Notes: generated by a model from the letters alone, not told the origin. 38,505 nucleotides of DNA from Rickettsia typhi (GCA_945872855.1 CAMCAW010000008.1:1-38505); one strand, 5' to 3'; counted from the stretch's first letter, positions 8,817 through 18,576 are shown. Made by a program: numbers and translations.

Positions 8817-10262
8817 TTAAATATTGCGAAAACGAGCGAAAATTTTTGCCAAAAAATAAGGCAGCATTCCTGCAAGAATTCCGGGTGCGGCCTCATAAAC
8901 TGCGGGCCCAAGATCAAAATATCGCCATAGCATCATGGTTACAAAGCCAGTGAGCATGCAGCTTAAAGCCAGTTGCTGCGACATTTTTTTGCCCAAAGCA
9001 TAAAGTGTAATTATTGGCGCAAAAGAGCAGGCGAGGGCCAGCCAGCCAATGTTTACAAGGGCGAAGACGCTTTGGTTATTTCCGATTGCAACAAGAAGTG
9101 CGATGAGCGTAACAACCATCGTAGCCAATTTTGCGGCGAAATAACTGCTGCGTTTTTTAGGGAAGAGGTCGTTGGTGATGGAGGCCGAGCAGCCTAGAAT
9201 CTGTGAGTCTGCAGATGACATTGTGGCCGAAAATAATCCCGCCAAAATTAGCCCAATCAAAACATCTGGCAAAATTTGTTGCGATAAAATTGGCAATGCC
9301 AGTTCAGGATCAAACCCTTCCCGCATTGGCAACAGTAGGCGCGCGGCTAATCCTGTGGCGAGGGTGAAAGCAAAAAATATGATGTACCAGCTATAATAAT
9401 AAAGGCGCACGCGACCAATGTTTTCGGGCTTGTTCATCGCCATGAAGCTGCTCATTATGTGCGGTTGGCCGACAATTCCGAAGCCGCCGAAAAACCAGCC
9501 GACTATGAATAGCGCTAGCCCAGCGGTTTTGTTGAAAAGTAAATGATGCGGGAAAATGCTGAAATATTCGGGCGAGACATTGCGCAGGCCTGCTATCATC
9601 GCGTCTAATCCACCGATTTTATTGAGCGCGGCGAAAAATAATATTATCATTGAGGCGATCATTACAAAGGATTGCGCGGTGTTGCTCCAAATTGAAGCGC
9701 GAATTCCGCCGGCGTAGCAATAAACCAAAACTATCGCCGCGCCAATGATGGGGCCGATCGCGAAGTGCCAGCCAAATAAAACATGCAATGCCTTTCCGCC
9801 CGCTTGCAACTGTGCAGCCGCATAAACACTGAGAAAAGTCACTACGATCAACGCGCCAACAACTCGCAAAATTGGATAATCAACGCCATTCCATTTACTG
9901 ATCGCCTCTGGGAAGCTTAGAGCGCTAGAACTTCCTGATGAAATGCGCAATTTTTTATGCACGAAAAGTGAGGCGCAAAAATCGCCGGTGATGGCGCAGA
10001 TCATGATCCAAATTGCGGAGAGCCCGTTGCTGTAGGCGTAGCCGATCATGCCAATGAACATATAGCCGCTATTATTGGTGGCAACGGCCGAGAATGCGAT
10101 GAGCCACGGTTTTTCACTGTGGCTGGCGATTAGGTAATCGGCGCTGGTGCCTTTGCTTTTAAAGGCGGAGAGCAGGCCGATGATTACGAAAAGCGCGAGG
10201 AAAAGTCCGAAACTAAGGAGGATCATGTTTTGAATTTTGTGATTGTAAGAAATTCGTATCAT
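8817..10262 (-). CDS. putP: Sodium:solute symporter, PutP-like (SSS family)
   Basis: A 481-residue inner-membrane carrier with about 13 hydrophobic segments, the usual SSS fold and length. TM2 reads SAVATNNSGYMFIGMIGYAY. The YAGGIRASIWSNTAQSFVM stretch is typical of PutP. TM8 carries MSSADSQILGCSASITND, which includes the Ser residues of the second sodium site in PutP. Sodium-coupled proline uptake is the most likely role; pantothenate or another solute is less likely given these motifs. Starts at ATG 10262 or ATG 10226 (just before ILLSFGLFLAL) are both possible. A longer TTG start at 10286 seems less likely. No strong ribosome site separates the two. Confidence 0.88.
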   Translation of the reverse strand: MIRISYNHKIQNMILLSFGLFLALFVIIGLLSAFKSKGTSADYLIASHSEKPWLIAFSAVATNNSGYMFIGMIGYAYSNGLSAIWIMICAITGDFCASLFVHKKLRISSGSSSALSFPEAISKWNGVDYPILRVVGALIVVTFLSVYAAAQLQAGGKALHVLFGWHFAIGPIIGAAIVLVYCYAGGIRASIWSNTAQSFVMIASMIILFFAALNKIGGLDAMIAGLRNVSPEYFSIFPHHLLFNKTAGLALFIVGWFFGGFGIVGQPHIMSSFMAMNKPENIGRVRLYYYSWYIIFFAFTLATGLAARLLLPMREGFDPELALPILSQQILPDVLIGLILAGLFSATMSSADSQILGCSASITNDLFPKKRSSYFAAKLATMVVTLIALLVAIGNNQSVFALVNIGWLALACSFAPIITLYALGKKMSQQLALSCMLTGFVTMMLWRYFDLGPAVYEAAPGILAGMLPYFLAKIFARFRNI

Positions 10263-10313
10263 TTTCTGGTTTTGAGGCGCTCTCAAAACTTTTCTTGTAA
10301 TCGCTGAGCAATA

Positions 10314-11918
10314 TTACAACATCTCGCCAATTTTCTTCCCCTTCAAAATCTCGCGCGCTTTTGTATATTTGTCGTCATGCCAAAACATTAAGCAGCCGTT
10401 GCAACCCTTGCCGCAGCAGCCTTCTTTGCCAATGCGCGGAGTTCTCGATGAAATTTCTGGATCGGCAATTTCTAGCGCCTTGAAATATTTTTTGCGCTTA
10501 TTCTCATATTTTTCTTCCTTAATTTCACCGCCTTCCAACTGGTGCGAAAGTTGGCGCGATTCCACTTTCAACTTCTCGCTTTCGTTAAGTATTTTATCTT
10601 TGCGAATAAGCGAAAGTGGCGGCAATAATTCCTTCAATTTCTCAGGAGTTTCTAGGTGAAATAGGCTTGCGTGAATTTTCATCATCGGCTTCTGGCCTGC
10701 ATGCATAACGTCTACGACGTGATTTTTCTTCATGTCGAAAAATTCGTAAAGGCGCAGCAAAATTGGCTCGCGGCGTGAAGGTGATAAAAATTCGAGCACG
10801 TCGCCCGCATCGAGGCGGTTCTTAACTTCAACGATAATGTCATCGCCTTGCCATTCAACCACGCGGCCGGCATATTCGTAAAACGAAGTTGATCCTGTGC
10901 TTTCATAATCATGCGCCAAATTTGTGAGACGACCATCGTGAAAGGCTAGGCTGTAACCACGATTGGCCACAGAATTTATTTCGTCCATGTAGTCATCAGC
11001 TTTCCAATCGGCGGGATTTTTCATGTAGTCATCTATCGCAGCGCGGTAAACACGGGCCACGCTTCCCGCATAAAATTCAGTTTTGTTGCGGCCCTCAACC
11101 TTGAAAGAATCGAGGCCAAGCTTGATATATTCGTCTAATTTTGGCAGTAAACATAAATCTTTGGCGTTCAAAATATAAGAACCGTGAACGTCTTCCTCAA
11201 AAGGCAGCAATTGGCCCGGACGCACTTCTTCTTCTAAGAAAAAATCGAATAAATCCTTGTTATCTTCGTTAATTTCAATTTCATGTTCGGTGTTATCTTT
11301 GAGTTTTATTTTCAATTTATAACCCCAGCGACATGAATGCGCACAGCTGCCCTGATTGGCTCCGCGCTCAGCAAGAAAGTTTGACAGCAAGCATCTGCCC
11401 GAATATGTCATGCACATTGAACCATGCACGAAAGTTTCAATTTTGATGTTCGGACATTTCACGCGAATCTCGGCAAGCTCCTCAAACGAAACCTCGCGAG
11501 CCATAACTACCAACGATGCGCCCTGTCTTTCCCAAAAATCTACCGTAAGCCATGAGCAAACGTTAGCCTGCGTAGAGATATGCAGCTCTAAGTTCGGCGC
11601 ATGCTCCTTCACAAATTGAAACACCCCCGGATCAGAAATAATAAGCCCATCGGGATTAACGGCCTTAACGGTTTCGATGAATTGCGGCAACTTCTCAATA
11701 TCCTTATTATGCGAAAAAAGATTGAGCGTTAAATAAACTTTTTTGCCGTGATCATGAGCGAATTTTATGCCCTCAACAACATCTTCCAAAGTGAAGCCAG
11801 ACTTAACTCGAAGCGACATATCTGGCGTGCCGCAATAAACAGCATCGGCGCCATAAAGAATAGCGGTTTTTAGGCGATCTAGCGTGCCAGCTGGTAAGAG
11901 TAATTCTGGGCGTTTCAT
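10314..11918 (-). CDS. trhP: U32 family protein, TrhP/YegQ-like tRNA hydroxylation protein
   Basis: A 534-residue protein that begins PELLLPAGTLDRLKTAILYGADAVY, the standard U32 opening. It contains the Cys signature FVHGSMCMTYSGRCLLSNF and RGANQGSCAHSCRWGY. In E. coli the YegQ/TrhP member is known to be needed for prephenate-dependent 5-hydroxyuridine formation at tRNA position 34; the peptidase label is historical. This protein is about 80 residues longer than YegQ. The extra C-terminus ends in a second Cys cluster, GCCGKGCNGCLMFW, which could bind metal. The stop of the upstream yejF-like gene is 2 bases before its ATG, so the two are co-transcribed. Confidence 0.85.
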   Translation of the reverse strand: MKRPELLLPAGTLDRLKTAILYGADAVYCGTPDMSLRVKSGFTLEDVVEGIKFAHDHGKKVYLTLNLFSHNKDIEKLPQFIETVKAVNPDGLIISDPGVFQFVKEHAPNLELHISTQANVCSWLTVDFWERQGASLVVMAREVSFEELAEIRVKCPNIKIETFVHGSMCMTYSGRCLLSNFLAERGANQGSCAHSCRWGYKLKIKLKDNTEHEIEINEDNKDLFDFFLEEEVRPGQLLPFEEDVHGSYILNAKDLCLLPKLDEYIKLGLDSFKVEGRNKTEFYAGSVARVYRAAIDDYMKNPADWKADDYMDEINSVANRGYSLAFHDGRLTNLAHDYESTGSTSFYEYAGRVVEWQGDDIIVEVKNRLDAGDVLEFLSPSRREPILLRLYEFFDMKKNHVVDVMHAGQKPMMKIHASLFHLETPEKLKELLPPLSLIRKDKILNESEKLKVESRQLSHQLEGGEIKEEKYENKRKKYFKALEIADPEISSRTPRIGKEGCCGKGCNGCLMFWHDDKYTKAREILKGKKIGEML

Positions 11919-11920
11919 GT

Positions 11921-13417
11921 TTAAAGCTTTAAAGTTAAGGTGCGATGGGCGATGGCGCTTACCACATCTAAATCGTGCGAGATTATTATATATGAAATTT
12001 CTTGTTGTTTTTGAATTTCAATTAGCAGCCCGATTATCTCGTTTTGAGTAAGTAAGTCAAGGGCGGAAGTGGGTTCGTCTAAAATCAAAATTTGCGGATT
12101 TAAAATTAGAGCGCGAGCAATTGCCACGCGTTGACGTTGCCCGCCCGATAATTCATGCGGATAGCGATGCTTAATGAAGGCAGGAAAATCAAGCCTTCGC
12201 AAGATTTCATCAACTTGCTTCGCAGGATTTTTATCGCCGCGAATCACTAATCCCTCCGCAACAATATCCTGCACCAACATGCGCGGATTAAGGCTTGAGA
12301 ACGGATCTTGAAAAACAATCTGCAATTTCTTATCGCAAATAATTTTGCCCTCATATTTTATTAAATTCATCAAAGCTTTGGCAAGCGTTGATTTTCCTGA
12401 GCCGCTGGCTCCAATAATTCCTAAATTCTCCCCTAAATTTAGTGAGAAATTTATATTTTTATTGGCGTAGAAATTTTTATTGGTGAAAAATCCTGTTTTA
12501 ATTTTATGAATTACGGAGAGGTTTTTTACCTCGAGAATTCTTGGTGTTTTTTTCTGATTTTTCATCGCAAGAATTTTAGATAATCCTGCCTCGGAAATCT
12601 GCGACGATTCCGCTTCGTCTTCTAGCTCATTTTCTCTTATGGCTCTAAGCGCTTCTGCCGCATCTAATAATTTTTTTGTATACTCATTTTTTGGCGCTTT
12701 AAAAATTTCTGCCGTATTACCTTTTTCAACAACTTTTCCATCTTTTAAAATCACAATTTCATCAGCAATTTTTTTCACAATTTTTAAATTATGGGTGATG
12801 AATAAAATCGCAATTCCAAGCTCGTCACGCAAACGCAATAGCAATTTTAGAATTTCATCTTGCACGCTTATATCTAGCGCGGTTGTAGGCTCATCAGCAA
12901 TTAAAATTTTTGGATTATTGGCCAGCGCCATCGCAATCATCACGCGCTGTTTTTGTCCGCCAGAAAGTTGGTGCGGATAAGCATCGAGCCTTGAAACCAA
13001 AGACTCCATCTCTACTAATCGTAGCAATTCTTCGACACGATTCTTTATTTTTTGCCGTGAGATTTTTTTGTTGTGAATACGAATCGCCTCAGCAATTTGA
13101 TCGCCAATTTTATGCAAAGGATTCAGCGAAGAATTTGGGTCTTGAAAAATAATTCCAATCTCGCCGCCCCTTATGTGGCAAAGCTTTGCGTCATTTGCTT
13201 GTAATAGATTTTCTTTAGCAAAAATAATTTCACCGCCAATTTCAGCCTTACGCAACAAGCGCAAAATCGCCAAAGCAATCGTCGATTTTCCCGAACCACT
13301 TTGACCAATCAAGGCTAAAATTTTTGCACGCTTCAAATCAAAACTAACGCCATTCAGCGCTTGAACCAGCGAGTTATTTTGCCAAAATGAAACTGTCAGG
13401 TTCTTTATTTGCAGCAT
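11921..13417 (-). CDS. yejF: Peptide-type ABC transporter ATPase with two ABC domains (YejF-like)
   Basis: A 498-residue protein with two fused ATPase domains. Domain 1 has Walker [10 protein letters not shown] near residue 38, signature LSGGQKQRV and Walker B ILIADEPT. Domain 2 has Walker [10 protein letters not shown] near residue 338, signature LSGGQRQRV and [11 protein letters not shown]. This tandem layout and length match YejF, the ATPase of the YejABEF importer for oligopeptides and microcin C; DppDF/OppDF pairs are separate proteins. No yejABE genes are in the window, so the partner permease must be encoded elsewhere. It is 2 bases upstream of the U32 gene. Confidence 0.9.
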   Translation of the reverse strand: MLQIKNLTVSFWQNNSLVQALNGVSFDLKRAKILALIGQSGSGKSTIALAILRLLRKAEIGGEIIFAKENLLQANDAKLCHIRGGEIGIIFQDPNSSLNPLHKIGDQIAEAIRIHNKKISRQKIKNRVEELLRLVEMESLVSRLDAYPHQLSGGQKQRVMIAMALANNPKILIADEPTTALDISVQDEILKLLLRLRDELGIAILFITHNLKIVKKIADEIVILKDGKVVEKGNTAEIFKAPKNEYTKKLLDAAEALRAIRENELEDEAESSQISEAGLSKILAMKNQKKTPRILEVKNLSVIHKIKTGFFTNKNFYANKNINFSLNLGENLGIIGASGSGKSTLAKALMNLIKYEGKIICDKKLQIVFQDPFSSLNPRMLVQDIVAEGLVIRGDKNPAKQVDEILRRLDFPAFIKHRYPHELSGGQRQRVAIARALILNPQILILDEPTSALDLLTQNEIIGLLIEIQKQQEISYIIISHDLDVVSAIAHRTLTLKL

Positions 13418-13512
13418 GAGTTTTAATTTAGCGGTTTCATCAAGTGTTAAGCTAGATTATTGAACTTGCTGAGAATGCAAGGCAGTGTTTATTTAGCGGA
13501 GATAGAGTTGGT

Positions 13513-13544
13513 AGAAAATATTCCGCTCAAGAAAAATATTTTCT
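13513..13544. terminator. AT-rich inverted repeat between yejF and fbaB
   Basis: The sequence agaaaatatt at 13513-13522 pairs with aatattttct at 13535-13544 across a 12-base loop, directly downstream of the aldolase stop on the minus strand. A stem of only A/T and one G/C pair, without a clear T tract, makes it a weak terminator candidate. Confidence 0.3.
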
Positions 13545-13548
13545 AAAC

Positions 13549-14475
13549 CTAATTTCCACGATAAATAGCAATAATATTTTCAAGCATCTTCAATGCTTCT
13601 TCTCTAGGGCGCTGGAAGGTGTTGCGACCAATAATAGAGCCATTCGCACCACCCTTATACATCTCACGAATTTCGCTATAAATTGCATCTTCGCCTTTAG
13701 CATTTCCGCCAGAAAACACGACAATTCTTTTGCCGTTAAACACAGTTTGCATTACATGTTTAATGCGATCTTCCATGCTTAAAACAGGGATTCTCATTCT
13801 TTCATAAACCTTAATGGCATCAAGATTTTCTAGTGCTTGAGTTGGGGGTTTAACTTTAATTATGTGAGCACCAAGCAAGGCTGCCATGTGTGCTGCATAA
13901 GCGCAAATATCAACCGCAGTTTCACCAATTTTAGAAAGATCGCCGCCGCGTGGATAAGACCATAAAACCGTTGCCAAGCCATAAGACTTAGCCTCTTCCG
14001 ACATTTCACGAAACTCTTCCATCATGTCGAAAGCGGCATCAGAACCGGGATAAATTGTGAAGCCAATTGCCGAGCAACCAAGACGCAAAGCATCTTTTAC
14101 CGAAGCAGTAGTAGCTTGGTGTGGAGCCGTGCCGCCATTATGCAAAGAATTCGAACTATTGGCCTTCAAGATTAGCGGAATTGCACCAGCAAAACTATCC
14201 GCTCCAGCTTCAAGCATGCCAAGCGGAGCCGCGTAAGCACTGAGTCCAGCATCAACCGCTAGTTGAAAATGATAATGAGGATCGTAAGCATCTGGGTTAA
14301 CCGCAAAACTGCGTACAGGCCCGTGTTCAAAGCCTTGATCGACAGGCAGAATAACCAATTTTCCTGTGCCGCCTAATTTTCCATGCATCAAAATGCGCGC
14401 CAAATTAGTTTTGGTGCCAGCATTGTCGCTTTCATAGTAAGAAAGAATTTTTTTAACTTTTGTTGAGATTTTCAT
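13549..14475 (-). CDS. fbaB: Class I fructose-bisphosphate aldolase (FbaB/DhnA type)
   Basis: A 308-residue cytosolic aldolase that interconverts fructose 1,6-bisphosphate with the two triose phosphates. Family features are ILPVDQGFEHGP near residue 42, the Lys-containing strand HIIKVKPPTQ at 204-213 (the Schiff-base lysine is expected here), VFSGG and GSIIGRNTFQRP in the phosphate-binding end of the barrel. Length agrees with the archaeal-type class I family. It is a single gene, divergent from the EPIYA-protein gene across 95 bases. In an organism of this type it could serve gluconeogenesis or lipid and sugar precursor supply. Confidence 0.93.
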   Translation of the reverse strand: MKISTKVKKILSYYESDNAGTKTNLARILMHGKLGGTGKLVILPVDQGFEHGPVRSFAVNPDAYDPHYHFQLAVDAGLSAYAAPLGMLEAGADSFAGAIPLILKANSSNSLHNGGTAPHQATTASVKDALRLGCSAIGFTIYPGSDAAFDMMEEFREMSEEAKSYGLATVLWSYPRGGDLSKIGETAVDICAYAAHMAALLGAHIIKVKPPTQALENLDAIKVYERMRIPVLSMEDRIKHVMQTVFNGKRIVVFSGGNAKGEDAIYSEIREMYKGGANGSIIGRNTFQRPREEALKMLENIIAIYRGN

Positions 14476-14570
14476 TTGAAAAAAAGTTTGATTAGTTTAG
14501 AAGTTGTTTGAACCTAGATTAGTTCCAGTTTCGTTAAATTAAACAAGATTTTACAAATAAATCAAAAAAT

Positions 14571-16220
14571 ATGGATAGTTTACAAAGATTCTTCAAAGAA
14601 ACTGGAAGAGTATTAGGAAAAAGAGATGTCGGCGAGGTTGTGCCAAACATAAGCGCTTCAGGCGAGGTTCATATTAAAGCGCGAGTGCCGTTTGAAGTTG
14701 ATATTGCGCGCATTCTATCAGATGCAAAAATTGATCACGCTAAAATTAATAGAATTTTTATTCAGGGTTATGTTTCGGTCGATGCGCATGATTATCTTGA
14801 TTTTGATAAGCCGCTAAAACTTAATGGCAAATCAACGATAACTTGTCCAAATGGCAATATGCAAATTGCCTTATCTCTGCATAGAGATTTAGACGACATC
14901 GCCTATAAAGAAGGCTCTAGCGTAGGAAAAATTAATGTTGAGGGTATTGCTTATCAAGATATTGCAGATTCGAACTCTTTCAATCTAATCGGAATTGGCG
15001 GAGCAAATTTAAAATTAAGCACTAGCGGAGCCAATCGGGCAGCGATTTCAAATATGGGCGACGCGCATGAGGGTGAAGGCGCTATCGAATTTCTGAACAT
15101 TGTTACCAATAACGCATCTGCAAAAAATTCTATTCAAAAAATGTTGGGGCTTTATCCAAATACCAAAGAGGCTTTGGCTCAAAATAGTGGCGATAATTTA
15201 GGGGCGAGTTTTGCTAGCGAAATGAAGCATGCAACGGATATGATAACGCATGTCGTTAGCAGCGGAGAAGATTACGACGCCAACGTTTCGCAGCTTGTAT
15301 TTATCCCTGCCGATGCCTTTGGCGCAACAGTGAATTTTTCTGCAAACAATAAGTATACATTGATTAATCAAGGATCTCATTCCTCATTTACTTTTCCGCC
15401 ATTTCTAGAAGGCCAAACGGCAACCCTTAAAGAATTTTCTGCTGATGGGGCGAAGTCAACCGAGGCGCATTTTTCGGATAATGTTGTTGTGACGTTTATT
15501 GGTGAAAGTGCTGCTTATATCGAAGAAAATATCGTTAAAAAATTAATGACAGTAACCAAGGCGAATCCTACTGCGTCAGCAGTTTCTTCTGCGGCAACAT
15601 TTTCTGCGGTTACAAATTATTCTAGCAGCAACTATAGACGAGATGCCACTACTCTAAGCCCAATTGGCACTGATTTTGCCGCTTCAAGTGCTCAATATCC
15701 TACAGATTTTACAGCGCCTTTCAACATTGATGCAAGTGAACAGGGGGGTGAGAAACTAAACATTGCCGCAATAGTAGTGCCGCTCGCTATTGGAGCTGTT
15801 GCTGCCATTGGTGTCGGAGCCTATTGTATATATAAAAATAGAGGGCTAGGTGAGCAGAGACACCGAAATGCAATTAACGAGCAAGTTGAAGATGTTCTTG
15901 ATGAGGATGTGCAAAGTTCGGATCAAGATCCTAGATATGAAGCGATAGTGCAATATTCTCCTGCTGGATCTAGTTCGGTTGCCATAGGTCCACCGTTGTC
16001 GGATATACAATCAAGAAAGCTAATGCTGCTGGCTCTTGCAAGGGAATCTAGTGTAGATGCGCCAGCAGAGCCAATATATGCGACGATCTTGCCAGCGCAG
16101 CCAAGCTCAAAGCCAGAGCAGCCAAGTGCAGCAGCTGTTAGTATCACAATAAGTCGTGGCAGTAGTAGAGGTGGCGATTCTAGAGGGTCATCAGTGAGCT
16201 ATGAAGAAACCGATTTTTAA
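14571..16220 (+). CDS. One-helix membrane protein with EPIYA motif, candidate effector
   Basis: A 549-residue protein without a recognised family and without a signal peptide. Residues about 25-350 look beta-rich (for example GEVHIKARVPFEVDIAR, GKINVEGIAY) and contain FLNIVTNNASAKNSIQ. A single hydrophobic helix lies at about 398-420 (IAAIVVPLAIGAVAAIGVGA), followed by basic residues KNRGLGEQRHR, so the tail should face the cytoplasm of whichever membrane it enters. The tail, about 125 residues, is disordered and rich in Ser, Pro, Ala and Glu. It carries three tyrosine sites: DPRYEAI (Tyr456), an exact EPIYATI (Tyr503) and SYEETDF at the C-terminus (Tyr544). EPIYA sites are phosphorylated by host Src/Abl kinases in effectors such as CagA. 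Delivery to a host is inferred. The stop is 22 bases before rsmG. Confidence 0.75.
   Translation: MDSLQRFFKETGRVLGKRDVGEVVPNISASGEVHIKARVPFEVDIARILSDAKIDHAKINRIFIQGYVSVDAHDYLDFDKPLKLNGKSTITCPNGNMQIALSLHRDLDDIAYKEGSSVGKINVEGIAYQDIADSNSFNLIGIGGANLKLSTSGANRAAISNMGDAHEGEGAIEFLNIVTNNASAKNSIQKMLGLYPNTKEALAQNSGDNLGASFASEMKHATDMITHVVSSGEDYDANVSQLVFIPADAFGATVNFSANNKYTLINQGSHSSFTFPPFLEGQTATLKEFSADGAKSTEAHFSDNVVVTFIGESAAYIEENIVKKLMTVTKANPTASAVSSAATFSAVTNYSSSNYRRDATTLSPIGTDFAASSAQYPTDFTAPFNIDASEQGGEKLNIAAIVVPLAIGAVAAIGVGAYCIYKNRGLGEQRHRNAINEQVEDVLDEDVQSSDQDPRYEAIVQYSPAGSSSVAIGPPLSDIQSRKLMLLALARESSVDAPAEPIYATILPAQPSSKPEQPSAAAVSITISRGSSRGGDSRGSSVSYEETDF
16068..16082 (+). other. EPIYA tyrosine-phosphorylation motif (within CDS 14571-16220)
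   Basis: Codons gag cca ata tat gcg encode E500-P-I-Y-A504, followed by T-I-L. EPIYAT-I is the same core as the CagA site that binds SHP2 when phosphorylated. It lies in the predicted disordered tail on the basic side of the membrane helix, where a kinase could reach it. Confidence 0.7.
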
Positions 16221-16242
16221 TAAATTAAAATAAATTTTACAA

Positions 16243-16869
16243 ATGAACGCTTTTGAACAAAAAAAACAAACCGCTGTCGCTCAAATCAAAAAATTTCACG
16301 ATCTAAGTGCGCCGCAAATTAAGACTTTAGAAGACTTCGTGCTTTTGCTTTTGCAAGAAACAAATGAATATAATTTAATCGGAAAATCAACGATAGACGA
16401 CATGTGGAACCGCCATATTCTTGATTCGGCGCAGCTGATGCAATATATTCCAGATAAAAATGTTAAGGTGGCAGATTTTGGCTCTGGCGCTGGTTTTCCG
16501 GGCATCGTGTTATCTTTGCTTGGTGTCAAAGAAATGCATCTAGTCGAAAAATCCTTCCGTAAATGCGAGTTTTTGCGCAAGGCAAAAATGATCTCGCCCG
16601 AGCGTGTTTTTATTCATCAAGCAAAGTTAGAAGAGCTTGCAGACCGTAAGTTTGACATCATAACGTCACGCGCTTTAGCCAGCCTCGATAAATTACTTGC
16701 TTATAGCAAAAAATTTCTTAAAAATGACGGCTTCGCTTTGTTTCTCAAAGGAAAAAATCTCGATCAAGAATTAGAAATTGCCAAAACTCAATTCTCTTTT
16801 TCTTACGATCTTTTTCCTAGTTTAACGGCGTCTGAGAGTCAAATTATCAAGCTTTATAACATAAAATAA
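16243..16869 (+). CDS. rsmG: 16S rRNA (guanine527-N7)-methyltransferase RsmG
   Basis: A 208-residue SAM-dependent methyltransferase, also called GidB, that methylates N7 of G527 in 16S rRNA. The family opening ETNEYNLIGKSTIDDMWNRH precedes the SAM-binding motif VADFGSGAGFPGIVLSLLG at residues about 71-89. ITSRALASLDKLL is the usual later motif. Length is typical. It normally follows mnmG; here it follows the EPIYA-protein gene by 22 bases and precedes ald by 6 bases, so it may be read from the effector gene's promoter. Confidence 0.95.
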   Translation: MNAFEQKKQTAVAQIKKFHDLSAPQIKTLEDFVLLLLQETNEYNLIGKSTIDDMWNRHILDSAQLMQYIPDKNVKVADFGSGAGFPGIVLSLLGVKEMHLVEKSFRKCEFLRKAKMISPERVFIHQAKLEELADRKFDIITSRALASLDKLLAYSKKFLKNDGFALFLKGKNLDQELEIAKTQFSFSYDLFPSLTASESQIIKLYNIK

Positions 16870-16875
16870 TTCACT

Positions 16876-17991
16876 ATGCTAATCGGAATTCCTAAAGAAA
16901 TTAAAGATCATGAATATCGTGTTGGCGCTACTCCTGCGGGCGTGCGCGAATTGGTAAATGCTGGTCATCAAGTTATTGTGCAAAAAGATGCGGGCACCGC
17001 AATCGATTTTACAGATGAACAATATGTTGCTGCAGGCGCTAAAATCGTGTCTTCAGCCACTGATGTTTATGGCCAAGCTGAGATGATTCTTAAAGTTAAA
17101 GAGCCTCAACATTCAGAATGTGCAATCATTCGTAAAGGCCAAATTATTTTCTCTTATTTGCACTTGGCAGCAGAGCCAGAGCTTACTGAAGAGCTTATCA
17201 AATCTGGTTGCGTTGCAATCGCATTTGAAACTGTTAGCGCCGAAGATCGCTCTCTACCATTGCTTGCGCCGATGAGCGAAGTTGCAGGCAAACTTTCAAT
17301 TCAAGCTGGTGCGCGCGCACTAGAAAAAGCTCAAGGCGGCCGTGGCATATTGCTTGGCGGCGTTCCGGGAGTTGCTCGCGGTAAAGTTGTTATTCTTGGT
17401 GGCGGTGTTTCGGGCACCAATGCTGCGAAAGTGGCTATCGGTATGGGCGCAGAAGTTATCATTCTTGATAAATCGCTAGGAAGAATTCGCTATTTGTGCG
17501 ATATTTTCGGCAATTCTGCAGAAGTTCTTTATGCTTCATCTGCTAATATCGAACGTTGCGTTATTGAAGCCGATGTTGTTGTTGGCGCAGTTCTAATTCC
17601 GGGTGCAGCAGCACCAAAATTGGTTACATCAGCAATGGTGAAAAAAATGAAAAAAGGCACTGTGATGGTTGATATTGCAATCGACCAAGGTGGCTGCTTC
17701 GAAACCAGTAAACCAACTTCACATAGTAACCCAACTTATGTGGTTGATGGTGTGGTGCATTATTGCGTTACAAACATGCCGGGTGCAGTTGCTCGCACTT
17801 CAACTCAAGCGCTTGAAAATTCTACATTGCCATTCTCTTTAGCCCTTGCGAATAAAGGCTTTAAGAAGGCATTGCTTGATGATAAGCACTTGCGTAATGG
17901 TTTGAACGTTATCGATGGAAAAGTTGTTTATAAAGCAGTTGCTGATGCTCTTGGTCATCAATTTGCAGAGCCAGAAAAATTGTTGGCGTAA
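16876..17991 (+). CDS. ald: Alanine dehydrogenase
   Basis: A 371-residue NAD-dependent enzyme that converts L-alanine to pyruvate and ammonia, reversibly. It starts [20 protein letters not shown]. The catalytic residues known from the family fall at the standard numbers: Lys75 (LKVKEPQ), His96 (SYLHLAAE) and Asp270 (VDIAIDQGG). The Rossmann glycine motif is [17 protein letters not shown] at residues 171-187. There is no truncation. Six bases separate it from rsmG, and a strong terminator follows. With three amino-acid permeases and PutP nearby, it fits use of imported amino acids as carbon source. Confidence 0.96.
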   Translation: MLIGIPKEIKDHEYRVGATPAGVRELVNAGHQVIVQKDAGTAIDFTDEQYVAAGAKIVSSATDVYGQAEMILKVKEPQHSECAIIRKGQIIFSYLHLAAEPELTEELIKSGCVAIAFETVSAEDRSLPLLAPMSEVAGKLSIQAGARALEKAQGGRGILLGGVPGVARGKVVILGGGVSGTNAAKVAIGMGAEVIILDKSLGRIRYLCDIFGNSAEVLYASSANIERCVIEADVVVGAVLIPGAAAPKLVTSAMVKKMKKGTVMVDIAIDQGGCFETSKPTSHSNPTYVVDGVVHYCVTNMPGAVARTSTQALENSTLPFSLALANKGFKKALLDDKHLRNGLNVIDGKVVYKAVADALGHQFAEPEKLLA

Positions 17992-18016
17992 TAAGTTTTT
18001 TATGTTTTTATTAGGG

Positions 18017-18048
18017 AAGGCGAGGTGCTTTTGGGCCTCGCCTTTTTT
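18017..18048 (+). terminator. Rho-independent terminator after ald
   Basis: A 9-bp perfect stem, aaggcgagg (18017-18025) with cctcgcctt (18036-18044), has a 10-base loop and a run of six T at 18043-18048. It lies 26 bases after the ald stop and closes the 14571-17991 operon. Confidence 0.92.
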
Positions 18049-18074
18049 AATGGAATCAAAATATTTTTGCGCTG

Positions 18075-18566
18075 ATGCACTTTTATATGCCAAACGTTTG
18101 GCCTGTAGAATTATTTTATAAAATTATGCTTCAATTATTTGGTCACAAATCTGTTGCCTTGTTCGATATTTGGACGATTGAGCATTTTTTTTCTGGCGCT
18201 AATCTGGGTGTTTTTTTTCTGTTGATGCGCTCTCGATTCAATCTTGGCGATGATCCGCGTACTAAATTAATGTTAGAATTCTTTTTTGTTTTAGCCCTCG
18301 AATTATTTTGGGAAATCACCGAGCATTATTTTGAAGCGGGCACATTAATTCCATCTTTTCAATATTGGTTTCAGGGCGTAGAATGTTATGCAAACCGCGC
18401 TATATCTGATCCAATCATCACAATGGCAGGTTTTTTCTTCATCAAAAAATTTGCGCAATTCAGAATATTTTCTTCAGTTTTTTCAGCTATATGGCTATTT
18501 TTTCACGTCGTTATTTTTCCACATAGCATGTATTTGCAAGATAAAATCGTGAATTATTTTACTTAA
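18075..18566 (+). CDS. Integral membrane protein of unknown function
   Basis: A 163-residue protein with about four hydrophobic segments (roughly residues 39-52, 66-80, 111-128, 135-150). Charged and aromatic landmarks between them are EITEHYFEAG and YWFQGVECYANRAISDP, which look like conserved loop residues. I do not recognise the family. It starts at ATG 18075 with a second in-frame ATG four codons later. It begins 27 bases after the ald terminator and ends 10 bases before rsmA, so it is probably first in an rsmA operon. Confidence 0.65.
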   Translation: MHFYMPNVWPVELFYKIMLQLFGHKSVALFDIWTIEHFFSGANLGVFFLLMRSRFNLGDDPRTKLMLEFFFVLALELFWEITEHYFEAGTLIPSFQYWFQGVECYANRAISDPIITMAGFFFIKKFAQFRIFSSVFSAIWLFFHVVIFPHSMYLQDKIVNYFT

Positions 18567-18576
18567 ACAAATCAAA

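Noticed and set aside
8729..8917. 62-codon minus-strand frame after and within the putP end
   Set aside because: It overlaps the coding C-terminus of putP in another frame and has no family pattern.
10369..10659. 96-codon plus-strand frame
   Set aside because: It is antisense to the TrhP-like gene, which has clear conserved motifs.
12639..13152. Plus-strand frames of 80-113 codons across the yejF-like gene
   Set aside because: Both are antisense shadows of a double ABC ATPase with complete Walker and signature motifs.
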